Part shown: piece by piece, positions 26,001-36,772 of the stretch
Layout of the letters: the number at the start of each line of letters is the position of its first letter
Position numbering within the stretch: the stretch's first letter is position 1
From: Typha latifolia
Lineage: Eukaryota; Streptophyta; Magnoliopsida; Poales; Typhaceae
Assembly: GCA_019914945.1 (NCBI GenBank)
Contig: CM034099.1
Location: 15,613,923-15,677,922, forward strand
DNA: 64,000 bases
Direction: 5' to 3'
The notes under the pieces: model-generated
What the model saw: the letters and a program-made list of their open reading frames with translations, nothing else
Databases searched by the model: none
Told to the model about the DNA's origin: nothing
Made by a program: the position numbers and the translations under genes

Positions 26001-26076
26001 TTTCCTCGTTAGGTATTGCTGCAAATTATATATCAAAAGTTAGCATTTGGAAGCTTGTAATTTGTACAATGGACTG

Positions 26077-26111
<35 letters not shown>

Positions 26112-26250
26112 GGAAATTAAAGAGAGTTGTCTAAGTTACCTGTGCAATCTTGCACACCATGAAGTGGCCCTCCTTGCCCCAAGCATCTGAGCGTGGAGCT
26201 CCTGCTATCATGGAAAGAAGAATAATATGGAGAAACAGTAGCAAAGCCAT
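19214..26250 (-). CDS. S1/P1-type nuclease (endonuclease 2-like), stop in exon 6
   Basis: Eight exons, all with GT-AG borders and matching phases: 26140-26250, 25847-26018, 23331-23432, 23094-23233, 22829-22921, 19656-19723, 19434-19525, 19214-19353; together 305 residues, the usual family length. The family is secreted or vacuolar zinc nucleases that cut RNA and single-stranded DNA in senescence and programmed cell death. A signal peptide (MALLLFLHIILLSMIAGA) precedes the mature start WGKEGH. The zinc ligands expected of the family are visible: W and H of WGKEGH, D of CSWAD, H of PLHY, the H and D of LAHFMGDVHQPLH, and LHHVWD. The C-terminal LPIVEKRIAQAGVRLA is typical. Exon 6 reads NDWSMK, then TAA, then AQWEAC, which truncates the product at residue 212. 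All readable zinc ligands lie before it. Introns 2 and 5 (2.4 and 3.1 kb) hold transposon remnants. It is either a recent pseudogene or carries two assembly errors. Confidence 0.88.
19960..20535 (+). repeat. LTR fragments of the non-autonomous family, in nuclease intron 5
   Basis: Two overlapping remnants (about 19960-20110 and 20130-20535) match the LTR of the elements at 31100 and 36773: blocks such as tcttataaatatgag, the leader-like stretch with ctaggagtagatct, ccacgagccacc-like text, and the ending with attcataa. The ends are eroded. Confidence 0.6.
20540..21957 (-). mobile_element. LINE remnant (DUF4283 plus RNase H) in nuclease intron 5
   Basis: On the minus strand a DUF4283-like ORF1 is readable across frameshifts: LCLVGKLISDRPINANGLK, FENEEDKWRTWLGSPWSYSR, and FWVQFHGLPLEYLS (about 21690-21280). 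Further along (20830-20600) the RNase H remnant reads YPHLQIESDSATLINILQ. Endonuclease and RT are absent, so this is an internally deleted LINE lying in the same orientation as the host gene. Confidence 0.7.
21960..22433 (+). mobile_element. LINE 3' fragment (RNase H domain), plus strand
   Basis: The plus strand reads LPIERDLVCLTDASWRGTD, then GIGVVIYEYRGKFH, the start of an RVT_3-type RNase H domain, with stops. It runs to the TGVGCNEF-like end and a short A run at 22424-22431 that may be the tail. It abuts the oppositely oriented LINE remnant. Confidence 0.6.
22975..23048. repeat. TA microsatellite in nuclease intron 4
   Basis: About 74 bases of TA repeat with a single GAT break near 23037, inside the 172-base intron between exons 4 and 5. 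Confidence 0.95.
24450..25031. repeat. Solo copia LTR with target duplication, in nuclease intron 2
   Basis: A 582-base LTR beginning TGTTGGCGATAACAATC and ending ATTACCAACA, flanked by the same five bases GATAT at 24445-24449 and 25032-25036. It matches the LTRs of the minus-strand copia element at 41124-44394 (shared blocks include agttta/tgttgc-type text, gcccataggaagtttgt and aatgtgtgggccccactt). No internal region remains, so it is a solo LTR. Confidence 0.88.
25037..25846. other. Remaining part of nuclease intron 2
   Basis: A minus-strand open frame of 101 codons at 25039-25344 (starting MFTSPPTTGQHG) is the only notable content. I do not recognise it; it could be a transposon fragment. 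Nothing else is readable. Confidence 0.35.
26079..26108. repeat. TA microsatellite in nuclease intron 1
   Basis: A 30-base TA run inside the 121-base intron between exons 1 and 2. Confidence 0.95.
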
Positions 26251-26856
26251 TCCCCCCTGATGCTCTATCACACTTCTTTTCTATCTTCTGTAGCCATTTC
26301 TATACATATGGGTGTTCACGTTACGTTACTCTTCCTTTTTTATTTCTAAGGTTATATATGACTTGAAGCAACCAACTACGTTATGGATAGACAGCAAGGA
26401 GCGTAGAATATTCTCCACTAAAGAACGTTTTTATTTACGAGAGACGAAGTCTCACGAAGGCCAAATTTTTAGACTCCTCTACTATAACGATTCATAGAAG
26501 CAGTTACACTCCTTTTGAGCCTTCAAACTATTTGACCTTATAGTAAATTGCAATGATTTAGGTTGATAAGGAGTATAAAGTTCTAGTGTTTCAATCAAAT
26601 TAAAAAAATTACTTTACTTAGCTCTGGATTCCTAGACCATTCAGATAGTTCGACCATGGAATTTATTTGTTTTGATATTTTCGGAGTGCAAGTTGTGTGG
26701 CTTGCTATAATTGATTCTACTGATAATACATTGAAATGGAGAAGTCCCTTAGAGAAGGTCTTGCTAATCCTTTATAAGTTCAAGTTGGTTAATTAGTAAT
26801 ATATCATAACTACACAGTAGACAATTTTTTTAATAGATTGGTGATTGGTTGAAGAG

Positions 26857-27387
26857 TGTTACGAACAAGATTTAGATCGATCCGAAAGTAAAAAAAAAAA
26901 AATTATAAAATTTTTAATATAGCCTCATGAGTTAGGGTTCTAATGATTTTAATTTTACCTAAATTAGAGATCGGGATGAAAAAATATAAATAAAATCGGA
27001 GATCGGAATGAAAAAATATAAATAAAATAATAGAGTAAGATCATAATAGAACAGAATGATAATGCAAGAGTGGTAGACAGCCAAGAGTGATGGTTGATAG
27101 TTTTAGAGTATGATGACTAAGATTTAAAAACTTGGAAGAGTTCTATAGTTACAATCTACTTCTAAAAAGACAATCTAACGATTATAGTAAAAAATAAGAA
27201 CGAAAAAAATAATTTAGCTAAACTCAAATTTATTCTATAATTTTAATCAAAACATGTCTAGTTATATTTATAGGAGTAAAAATCACAGTGAATTAGATTC
27301 ATATGCAGATTATCCGATTTATTTAAAATTTAAAACAATACGATAAACTAACTAACTTCACTCTACTTAACTCATATGATTGTAGCA
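26857..27387 (-). repeat. Solo LTR of the non-autonomous family, minus strand
   Basis: Read on the minus strand it starts with TGCTACAATC and ends TTGTTCGTAACA, and it shares blocks with the LTRs at 31100 and 36773 (the Gly-rich looking gccaagagtgatgg, and ctcatgagttagggttc in reverse). No convincing target duplication is visible. The rest of 26251-28351 is AT-rich with no gene. Confidence 0.55.
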
Positions 27388-28333
27388 AGTAACCAATCTT
27401 GGATAAATCTCTTTATCCAAACAAATGGACTTCTCCTCATCCTAGCTAAGAGCATATTCCCTAATAAAAAAACATATCTTATTAGCATATGCTTAGTGTC
27501 AAGGCTATACTCTACATCAAGGTTTTCTTAATACTTGAATGCTCCCGTTCATTAATTAACTTTAAGAAAACTATGGACGATTGTAAAATAGGTGGGCACT
27601 ATGGTAGAAGAAGAATGCCATTGTGTAGTGCATAGTGCCAATGTGTAGTGCATCGTGGCAACTCTTAAATCTCTAATGCAGTGGCAGAAGTATAATATTT
27701 TTGAAAAGAGACCAAAGTTATCAAGTCATATACATAAAATTAAGCAAAAACTAAATGATATATATTTTTTGCAAAGTTTTTGTAAAAGTCAAAACCCTGA
27801 TAATATTTTTGCATTAAAAAATAAAAAAAATATTATAATGATCATTGCAATCTTCAAACTATCATAATTAGCACTAAAATTATTGGGATCTTCGCCGATA
27901 CGATTCTTGTTAGTTAAATCAACAAATCAGAATAGAAATACAACTTAAATTTAAAGAAGTATTAACTATTATATATTTTTGTTAATTTTAACAATCATTG
28001 GTTAAGAATATTCTATGATATTTTGTCAAAAATTAACTATTTACAAAGTGAAAATTGTAGGAACAATTATAGTATTTTAATAAATGTAATGGCAACTGTA
28101 AAATTTTCCAATGCAATTAACGAAAATTCTAATTTTATTATGAAAAACAACATGCTTTTTTTTTGTTTTATTACTTACAAAAATAATTTCTCTGCGAACT
28201 TTAGTATGTTTCTTTCATCTTATTCTTTTTCTCACTTATACATTTTAAAACTATAATATGAAAGACAAAATAATTAAAATTTAGTAGTTTTCCACAAATA
28301 CTAAAATTAAATTATATGATGAAACTAACTCGT
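27388..28333. other. AT-rich intergenic stretch before the tRNA gene
   Basis: Very AT-rich. Short open frames at 27655-27867 and 28023-28256 have no recognisable domain and composition typical of non-coding DNA. Nothing supported. Confidence 0.4.
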
Positions 28334-28339
28334 AAAAAA
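28334..28339 (-). terminator. RNA polymerase III T-run terminator of tRNA-His
   Basis: The minus strand has TTTTTT 12 bases past the tRNA 3' end, as expected for Pol III termination. Confidence 0.7.
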
Positions 28340-28351
28340 GAGGAAACATTT

Positions 28352-28422
28352 GTGGCTGCTGGGATTCGAGCCCAGGTCTCCACGGCCACAACGTGGAATT
28401 CTAACCACTAAACTACAGCCAC
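28352..28422 (-). tRNA. tRNA-His (anticodon GTG)
   Basis: On the minus strand a full cloverleaf can be folded: acceptor GTGGCTG pairs with CAGCCAC; the D-arm has TAGTTTAGTGGTTAGAAT; the anticodon stem CCACG/CGTGG encloses loop TTGTGGC with anticodon GTG; the T-arm has CTGGGCTCGAATCCCAG with the GGTTCGAATCC-type B box. It lacks an intron. Histidine tRNAs need an extra G at position -1, which in eukaryotes is added after transcription. It lies 213 bases past the 3' end of the stress-protein gene, on the same strand. Confidence 0.97.
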
Positions 28423-28635
28423 ATTTATGAACATGAAAATTATAAATTAGAACTAATTCTTGAAAACTAAGATTTTATTATCCAAAATTGAGAACAAAAT
28501 ATGTCGCATTTGTCCTCGCTTCAGCTTGTCTATGCACTCTATGCACACACATACATCCACATTCACATACGGAAATAGTAGACGAGTATCATTTCCATAC
28601 ACCTCATCATCCTCCATTTCATGTTGATTTATGGC

Positions 28636-28770
28636 TTATTTCTTCACAACAAGGACAGGGCACTTTGCATTATTCGTACAGTAATTGCTGATGCTCCCTA
28701 GAAGAATCCTATTTCATCAAAATATAATAAGCATCAATGGTGATACAAAGAGTTCTATACGACCTTTGCA

Positions 28771-28857
<87 letters not shown>

Positions 28858-29573
28858 ATATTATACTAGTTAATTGCCGTAACAGGTGACATTAGCAAAC
28901 AATTCTAACCTTCTTAAGACTCCTTTTCCATGGGTGCCAACAATGAGCAAATTGATCTTATGCTTTTCGATTGCTGAACATATTGCTTCTTTGGGATCTC
29001 CAACTTCCGTGTAGGTTTCTGGAACAACCTGTCATGCAATCGACACAGAAATATTTGTCCAGTTAGCACTAAATAAGGATACATTCAAATTAAGTCTCAA
29101 AACATATTTAATATCCCTACACCATTTTTGCAGCAAATTTTCTTGGCACGTTCTAACAGTGCCAATGAGACCTTCTTTTGATGTTCTTGCAAAGAGGGAA
29201 CCAACTCAGGAGCTGCAGTTTTATATCATCAGCATACCCATTAAACATCTTGAGAATTATACAACAAGTGCACAAACTGCATGACATGCTCATCGAGATT
29301 GAAGGAATATATAAAGAGAGAAAGGAGACTAAGAGGGATTAGTAGCCAACCACCTGTTGCAACGAATATATACTTAGTAACAGGTGGGCATGCTGCCGAA
29401 GCAGAGACGTGACTCGGCGTGGGAAAACGCTGCACGTTGAGCAGAACGAGCAGTGCATCGCTGCTGAGGTTGTCGAGAGCCCACTCCAATGCGTGGTAGC
29501 TGCACTCGCTCTCGTCTATGGCAACCATCACTCTCCTCCTCCGCTTCCCATCTTCAGTACTCGAATCTCCCAT
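28636..29573 (-). CDS. Universal stress protein (USP) family, four exons
   Basis: Exons 29354-29573, 29121-29212, 28910-29028 and 28636-28708, with GT-AG borders and phases that join without a break, give 167 residues, normal for plant single-domain USPs. The N-terminal part reads RRVMVAIDESECSYHALEWA, with the Asp that binds the nucleotide. The C-terminal ATP loop fits G-2x-G-9x-G(S): GTHGKGVLRRILLGS, followed by NYCTNNAKCPVLVVKK and the stop. By family knowledge these proteins bind ATP/AMP and act in stress and hormone responses; no specific role can be inferred. I chose the ATG at 29573; an in-frame ATG ten codons upstream (29603) is the alternative. Intron 3 is mostly a TA microsatellite. 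Confidence 0.93.
28774..28850. repeat. TA microsatellite in USP intron 3
   Basis: About 77 bases of uninterrupted TA, followed by TGTGTGTATA, within a 201-base intron. Confidence 0.95.
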
Positions 29574-29603
29574 CTCTTTACGCCCAAGTAGAGGATTCAA
29601 CAC

Positions 29604-30709
29604 GAGAAAGAGTTGAGATTTCCTGCTGCAAATTGTAAAAGTGCAATGTTATATCTCTGGCTTATTTGATAAGAAGCAGATTGGTGGAGGTGATTTAAAT
29701 CGAATATGAACTATGATACGTGTCGCTATGAACTGTTGAGAAATCTGAAACCATGCAGAGAAGCATACGTGGTGCTTCAAGAGAGCTGTCTTGTGACACG
29801 CCAATGTGTGCGAAGAATTCGAAGTTATCCATTTCACACTGGAATTGATGTGCAAAACGACAATTTGTTCAAATTAATGGTATCTTATTAACATCGCGAT
29901 TAATGATATAAGTGATAATATTGTTAAATATGACCAGTCTTTAATTTAATTTAATTTTTTTCATTTTGAGAACTATTGGATCTTCATTTTTGAACGATTT
30001 CAGTAATAACTTCTTATTAATGAAACATATAAATTGCATTGTTCCACATAACCTTTCAATTTCTTATTCACACTATCAACTAGGCAATAGAAGAAGCCCC
30101 AAAGTCTAACCAAAATTTTCGCTTGATAGGTTTTGAGAAAATGAATTAGAAGTAACAAAACCTGGTATACATGGAACTTCGGAGTGGTGCCCTCTCTTTC
30201 TATATCTAAACAATCTAGCTAAATTATTTGTACAACATTATGTATTATTTAACAGATATATTGATGATATTATGATATACAAGTTGGAATAAAATAAAAT
30301 AAATTTTTTACACTTAGCTATACTAAGCAACACTATAAAGAATTTATGTCCTTCATATAGTACACAAGTTTATTATACTATATTTATATCTTAATTGTTA
30401 TCTCCTTTTTTTGATAGCTAATACAAAGCCAAGCACGCACTTAGGGTTTATGAATTTATGTCCTTCATATATGAGCATAGTTATGACACAGCTGACTAGA
30501 TAGTTGATTAAGGCATATGGTTCCACACATAGATAACCACCTATTATTCTTTGTTTAAAATTTATTTCATGTAATTCTATATTTGTGCATCTATATATCT
30601 TAACTTGTTATAGCATTAAAGTTTAATTTGTTTTCTCTTATCGATCCTGTTTTGTGTCATTTAGCCACTAAAAGCCCGTAGGCATGTCATTCATCAGCTA
30701 GCAGATCAT
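29604..30709. other. Upstream region of the USP gene and intergenic stretch
   Basis: The first few hundred bases are presumably the USP promoter; no clear TATA box can be singled out. A block at about 30420-30660 (aagccaagcacgcactta through tcctgttttgtg) recurs in diverged form at 39230-39530. No gene is seen. Confidence 0.4.
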
Positions 30710-31090
30710 GTTAGAATTTTATATTGGTAATTCATGTACAAAAGAGATATCTGATTGTATTTAAAATATTTTGTATGAGAATGACTATAAAAGTCTTGCA
30801 TTATTTTTGAGATATTTTATAAGAATTGGAATAAGTTAAAGATACCTTCTAAGGTGTTCGAATACTTTTACAATGTTTAAGATAATATAAAAATTATCTT
30901 TTAAGTGTTCAAACGGTGTCATAACAATTGAAATAGTATAAAATATACTCATGAATGTTGGAATAACCACTCTATGTTCAATCGACCATTTGAACAAACC
31001 CTCAAGCATTCAAATGCTATTTGCAAGGAGCATAAAATTGCAGGGCATTCAAACAACTTTCGAACATTTGACCATTTGTTCATCTTTTAA
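30710..31090 (+). repeat. Degenerate Sirevirus-like LTR fragment
   Basis: The start (ttagaattttatattggtaa, then catgtacaaaaga) lines up with the first bases of the Sirevirus LTRs at 55857 and 61790, and the later part holds decayed copies of the TTCGAAC motif (gtgttcgaatac, ttcgaacatttg, cattcaaatgc). It stops where the next element begins at 31100. Confidence 0.5.
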
Positions 31091-31099
31091 TAATATATC

Positions 31100-33340
31100 T
31101 GTTATGATCCGACCACATGGATCGAGTTAGCCGAGTTAGTCGAGTTAAGTTAAGTTAGATTTTCTTATTATCTTTAATTTTAAATTAAAATAGATAATAC
31201 GTATGTGAATCCATTCTGCTAATATATTATTCCTATAAATAAGAGTAGTCATGAATTAATTATCATCGTGGAATAAATATTGAGTTTAATTATTTTCTAT
31301 TTGAGCATTTACTATTTAATTGTAGCCATTAGATCATCTTTATCTTCGTAGGAGTAAATCTTAACCTTAGATCCCTTCTAAGTTTCGAACCTAGTCACTA
31401 TCTTCCTCCACGAGCTATCCACGACCATTGCAACATCAAATATTACAAATATATTTGGTTTTGAACTTCTATGATTGTTTTATTTTTAACTTTTCACCCT
31501 GATCTTGGATTCACAAAAAACTAGAGCCCAAAGATTCCTAACTAACGAGACTACTACATAAAAGTCATAATTTTTATACAAATAGATCGGTCCAAATCTG
31601 GTTCATATGAGTCGTATCAAAAGCATCATTCCTTGGTCGATGGTTAACACCAAATTAAGGAAGACGAACGACGAAGGAGCAACCATGGAGGATCGAAAAC
31701 TCATCTTCGTTCCTATGGAAGTTTCTCTGGTGCCATCACCACCACCAACACCCACCATTGACTAAACAGTTGTGTTAGCGAAGGCATTGATAGAGTCTAT
31801 GGACTTAGTGAAAGAATTATTGAAAGAGAACACCGAAAAGATTGAACTTGACAGCAACTATCCTGACACGACACCAACTTCTTGCATTGCCAGTGCTGTT
31901 GACCATGATGGAGCCAACCTCTCACGACAAGAAAGTCCAAACCGTGAGGGAGGAGGAGAATTGCTAGCCCAAACCACCGCAACCACTCCTCCTCTAGTAG
32001 TGACGGAGCTCCCTCCACCCTTATAGACCCATCCCGACGGAGCAGCCATAAGCAATGGTTCTTGAGTCATTGTTCCTACCCGCGATGGAAACTAGGGCCT
32101 AAAACCCTAGTTTTTCATCGGCGGTAATCTAGGCACTTTCAATCTAAGCCACCACTATTAGCACCTTTCTTGAACCACCCGCACTCGATCTATGACCACC
32201 GCTTATGCCAGCGGTGGCTAGAAAACCATAGCTCATGGCCATGAGGCTAGCCATTTTGCAATCAAGGTGGCCATAGCTGGACTGTCCAACCTGATTGCCA
32301 TCCTATGATGGTCGTTGAAGCCACCGACAATAATCACGTGGTCAAGCCCGATAGCCATGCTCGCAGTGATATCTCCCAAGCCAAGCCACGTTGAGGTGGT
32401 TTTCGCCGACCTCTCTACAGCCATGGCTCCACTATATTAGGGCCATGACCACCAGTCGCAGCCACCGGGGGCCGGTGTATCCATTGATGATGCGCGATAG
32501 CCGTCGCTGCAGGACAACGATACCAAACACACTTTTTGGCTTCCAACCTCGCTTATCGCCGCTCCACCTCCGAAGGACCTACCGGACGTCGACTACCACC
32601 TACCAGCAACCTTAGATAGCCACCACTGTCGCCCAAGTAACTTATGGCAGTGCTCCTAAGACAAAAAATTCACGTATTTTGAAGCATGCTGAATTTTTGC
32701 GAACCACCACTAATTAGTTAGGAACCAATGAGCATGACCATGAGCCCAAGTACGAACCTGAGGACAACTGGTGAAACAACCAAATGGGCTCGCATTAGCT
32801 GACTAAACTAGACTAGCATGAAGCTCTAGCGTGACGCGAGTTAGGTTGGGTGGATTTTTACTAGTCACTTTAAAGACAACGTGTTGGAAGCATAGTGAAT
32901 TATTATAATCCGACCATGTGGGTCTAGTCAGTCGAACCGAGTCGAGTTAGTCTAATTTTCTTATTGTCTTTAATTTTGAATTAAAGCGAATAATTCGCAT
33001 ATGAATTCAATCTGTTAGGACTCTACTCCTATAAATAGAAGTGTTTATAAGCTAATTATCATCGTGGATCGAATATTGAGTTTAGTTATTTTCTATTTGA
33101 GTATTTATAGTTCTATCGCAGCCGTTAAATTATTTTTATTTTTATAGGAATAGATCTTAACTCTAGATCCCTTCTAAGTTCCAAACCTTATCTACCATCT
33201 TTCTACACAAGCCACTATATATTATTCACCACCAACTTTGGCTCTCCCTAACCATCCAACGACCGCCGCAATATCAAATAATTACTAATTTATTCAGTTT
33301 CAACATTTTTCTTCCTTGTTCAATTATATCTCGATAGCTA
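31100..33340 (+). mobile_element. Non-autonomous LTR element, copy 1
   Basis: A first LTR (31100-31610) starts TGTTATGATCCGACC and is followed by gtcgtatcaaaagc, a worn tRNA-Met primer site. A second LTR begins near 32901 with TATTATAATCCGACC and fades at about 33340. The 1.3 kb between them matches copy 2 (36773-39051) in parts such as cctcggtcgatggtta-like text and the Ser/Pro-rich stretch. No gag, protease, RT or integrase motif is readable, so it looks like a LARD/TRIM-type element that depends on others. Confidence 0.7.
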
Positions 33341-33625
33341 TCCTAATAAGACTGAAAATCCATTTGTTTTTTTTTTTTTAAAAAAGGCCTCATACTACTT
33401 GTGTCTACCTGCTACGGAGTCATCATCACGGTGTTCTCGACTCCCGAACCCTCTCTAAGGCCACTATATTGATTTCCGACGATGTGCCCCACTATAATTT
33501 CCCCCACCATATTCACCCTCCTCACTACCAGACTCATCCACAACATCTTCCTCCTCGAGTTTGACGTGAATTTTGATTTTGACGTGTGCCCCATTCGGCT
33601 TTTGTCCTATTCGGTTTTTAATCCA
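33341..33625. other. Short unassigned spacer between LTR remnants
   Basis: A T run then A run at 33365-33386, then moderately GC-rich text to 33600. An open frame on the minus strand (33412-33594) has no recognisable domain. Confidence 0.35.
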
Positions 33626-34201
33626 TGACGGCATCCGGACCGATCTGGATATATAAAAATTATCATATTTTTATATAGTGATAGCTTTATAAAATAGGGT
33701 TTCAATGGTTCTGGTTCCATAAGAATCCATTATCATGATAAAAAGATATTAATAAAATAATATAGCAATTTCAAAATAGGGCAAAATAACAAATAATCGA
33801 CATTGCAACGGTTGTCGGAGGGTGGTGGGCAGCCAAGGATGGTGGTAGACGATCGTAAGGTAGGGTGACTGCTGGTAGAGAAAGATGGCTATGGTTTGGA
33901 ATATCGAAATACTTCTACGGCTATGATATACTCCTAAAAAGATAAAAACGATCTAATAGCAATAATAAAATATAAGGACGAAAATATTAACTTAGCTAAA
34001 TTGATATTCATTTAATGATAATTATCAACATATGTCAACTCCTATTTATAAGACTAAAAATCTCTACTGGATTAGATCCACATACAGATTATTCGATTTA
34101 TTTAAAATTCAAAAATTAGATAATAAAGCTAACTAATTCAAGTTGACTCGTCTCGACTCAACTGACTCGACTAATCTAACCCACATGATCTGATCATAAC
34201 A
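33626..34201 (-). repeat. Solo LTR of the non-autonomous family, minus strand
   Basis: Read on the minus strand it starts TGTTATGATCAGATC with gtgggttagattagtcgag-like text and ends near GATCGGTCCGGATGCCGTC, matching the LTRs at 31100 and 36773. Together with copy 1 it forms two facing copies of the same family. Confidence 0.6.
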
Positions 34202-34479
34202 TGGCATTGTGGACTTTAATACATAATTAAGTTAATCACTGGTTATGCAATCAAATTAATGCGTAGATGTACTATTTTATGGATTAATTAAAGAGTAATG
34301 TTTTTTAAACATGTCAAGTGTTCTATCTACACTAAAATATTGTATGCATGTAAATTTCATTATTGTTTACCATAAGGCATTAGATCAGATAATTATGTTA
34401 AATATTTCAAGTATGGCAGCAACGCATCAAATCGCATTTTTCCTCGGAACTGACATTCTTCTGCTGGGTGGACGCGAGT

Positions 34480-34640
34480 TGGGGGCAAGGGAATCTCTCT
34501 GAGGCTAGACGAAGTCCCAAATATCTAGCAATTTATGTATCTTTCCTTTTGTCCATCTACCTTAGTGGGGGAAGTGCAAGCTCTTCTTGCTGGGATTCGG
34601 TTTTGTTTGGAGCATGCCAGACAAAGCAAACTTATTATTT
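34480..34640 (+). pseudogene. LINE RNase H (RVT_3) fragment
   Basis: Across a frameshift the plus strand reads CWVDASWGQGN and then GEVQALLAGIRFCLEHARQS, which fits the plant LINE RNase H pattern. Nothing else of the element is kept. Confidence 0.5.
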
Positions 34641-35006
34641 TCTCTATATTTGCCTTTTGTGTAAACTTTTATTTTAACCCAATTTATTATGATTTAAATA
34701 ATTTTTTTAAATTAAAATATTTAGAATAATTAAAATATTTTCTAATTGAAATATTTAGAATATTTCCTATTTGCCTTTTGTGGGGGGAAGTGCGGTCTTT
34801 CTCTCTTTTTTTTTACACAGAGAGAGAGAGAGACTGCAGCTTGAGCGAAGAATTACATATGATTAACATTTTTGTATTAATTTATTCATATTTGAAATCA
34901 ACTACGTTGCAATGACATTTCATTGACATGGGGTAGAGGTATTCAGGCAACTACTGCTGACAATAAGAAATTCACACTTTATTTTGTTTTATGTGTGAGC
35001 TATTTA

Positions 35007-36377
35007 TATGGGTGGCAATAGTGTGTGTTAAGTCAGTTCGAGTTGGGTTAATTTTATCTTGACACGAACACGATCCGATTAATAAACGGATTGCATTTGG
35101 TAAACACGAACAACACCCGATTAATAAATGGGTAACACAACCCAACCCGTCTAACCCATTTAATAAACGGGTCGGGTTAACATGACCCATCAAACCTGTA
35201 TACTTAAATAGGTCATATTAACCCGACACGTTAACACAACCCGTCTAACTCATTTAACATAAATCTTATATAAAATTTAATATTTTCTGATTTATCCTAT
35301 ATAAATAATATATTATACATACAAAATAGCTTATTATCCCTCAAAACTCATACATAATTAAAGTTACAATCCTAATACAAATATGTTAATCTCTTCACGC
35401 CAAAGATGTGTCACATGTCCCACCGAAGTATTAATCCATTTCCTCTCCTTGCTCTTCTTCCTAAATTTCAAAATAATAATAATAATAATAAAATACTTGC
35501 TCTTCTTCCTCCTCCGCCTTCCCATTTTTCAGGAGACTATGACCATGGCATTCCTCGGTCGCCTCTCTTCTTCTTCCACCTCCTCCATCCGCTTCCTCTT
35601 TGTCATTACCTAGTGGCTTCTCCTCCGCCTCTGGCGATGAAACCCTAACAATCAAGACGAGCGTCCCTTTCACTGGCAACCGGATCGATCCCCTCTCCCG
35701 CTCTATCGACACGACCTCCTCCGAGCTCCTCTCCTTCCAAACCATGTCCACCATGCGTCGCATGGAGATCGCCGTCAACTCCCTATACAAGGCGAAGCTC
35801 ATCCGTGGCTTCTACCACGTCTACGACGGCCAAGAGGTCGTTGAAGTCGGCATGGAGGTCGCTATCACTAAATCCAACGCCATCATCACTACCTACCGTG
35901 ACCACTGCGTCTACCTCAGTCGCGGCACTGATCTCGTGTCCATCTTTGCCAAGCTCATGGGCCACCGCAATGGGTGCTCCAGAGGAAAGGGCGGTAGGCG
36001 GCAGGCAGCAGACAATGACCAGAGAGTGTGGGAAAAGAGGAGGCATGGCGAAATATTTTTCCCCTTTTGGTGAGATAAGGTAGCTACGGCCGTAAAGTGG
36101 AGAGTGGAGAGAATGGGAGGGTGATTTAGGTTTTAGACTTTAGTTACCTTATATATATATGGGTTGGCGGGTTGACCCGACCTGACCTGACCCAACCCAT
36201 ATACTTAAACGGGTCAAAACGGGTCACCTATATAAACCCGAACACGATCCGATTATTAAACGGGTTAGGTGGGTTGACACACTCACGACCCAAACCCGAT
36301 TATACTAAACCCAAACCTGATTAAGAGTCGGGTTATTGTGTCAGGTTATCGGGTCGTGTTAAAATTTGCCACCTCTA
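35007..36377. mobile_element. hAT-like DNA transposon carrying a host gene fragment
   Basis: The ends are inverted repeats: left TATGGGTGGCAA, right (reversed) TAGAGGTGGCAA, the YAGxGGTGGCAA form common in plant hAT elements. The flanks GCTATTTA (34999-35006) and GCTATTTG (36378-36385) match at 7 of 8 bases, as an 8-base hAT target duplication. The outer 200-250 bases on each side are packed with short repeats such as ACCCGACCCG, CGGGTTAACA and AAACGGGT, typical of hAT subterminal transposase-binding repeats. No transposase is encoded; the centre is a piece of a pyruvate dehydrogenase gene, so it resembles a Pack-type element. Confidence 0.8.
35545..35993 (+). pseudogene. Captured exon 1 of pyruvate dehydrogenase E1 alpha (mitochondrial)
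   Basis: The plus strand reads [14 protein letters not shown] (from 35545), then after a frameshift [75 protein letters not shown] and [14 protein letters not shown], clear sequence of the E1-alpha subunit, which by family knowledge decarboxylates pyruvate with thiamine diphosphate in mitochondria. The match stops at KGG, at a G|GTAGGC donor (35993/35994), so genomic exon 1 plus the start of an intron was taken up. Changes from conserved residues and a frameshift near 35600 mean it is no working gene. The high GC of this piece contrasts with its flanks. Confidence 0.88.
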
Positions 36378-36772
36378 GCTATTTGGAGGCTTTCAAAGCG
36401 TGATTTATCTTTCATTTTTTTATATTTTAAAGATCAATTTATTTATTTATTATAATTGGTTGTACACAATCAGTTGAAGCCAAGGCCCTTTTTTATTATT
36501 GTATATATATGTAAAAAAAGTTTAGAATTAAATATATTTTACCACCATATACTTGTGGCCAAAAATCACTTTACCCATTTTTATAAGTTAAAAGTACCAA
36601 ACCAGTCCTTGTACCTATGATTAAAGTGGGACAATTAATTTTTTTGTGAAATTTAACTTAGCTTCAAGCCTACTTTCATTATTTACGGGCATTTTCTAAA
36701 TATTCTATATATATATTATTTGACAAACACGATGGATCTTTTTATCATTTTGGTGTTGTTCAGTTAGGTTTA

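Noticed and set aside
33826..33845. Similarity to miR169 (agccaaggatgg)
   Set aside because: The match is short and lies within the repeated LTR of the non-autonomous family, with no hairpin.
35600..36073. Functional short pyruvate dehydrogenase protein
   Set aside because: Only exon 1 is present, the start is out of frame, the catalytic part is absent and the end reads through intron sequence.
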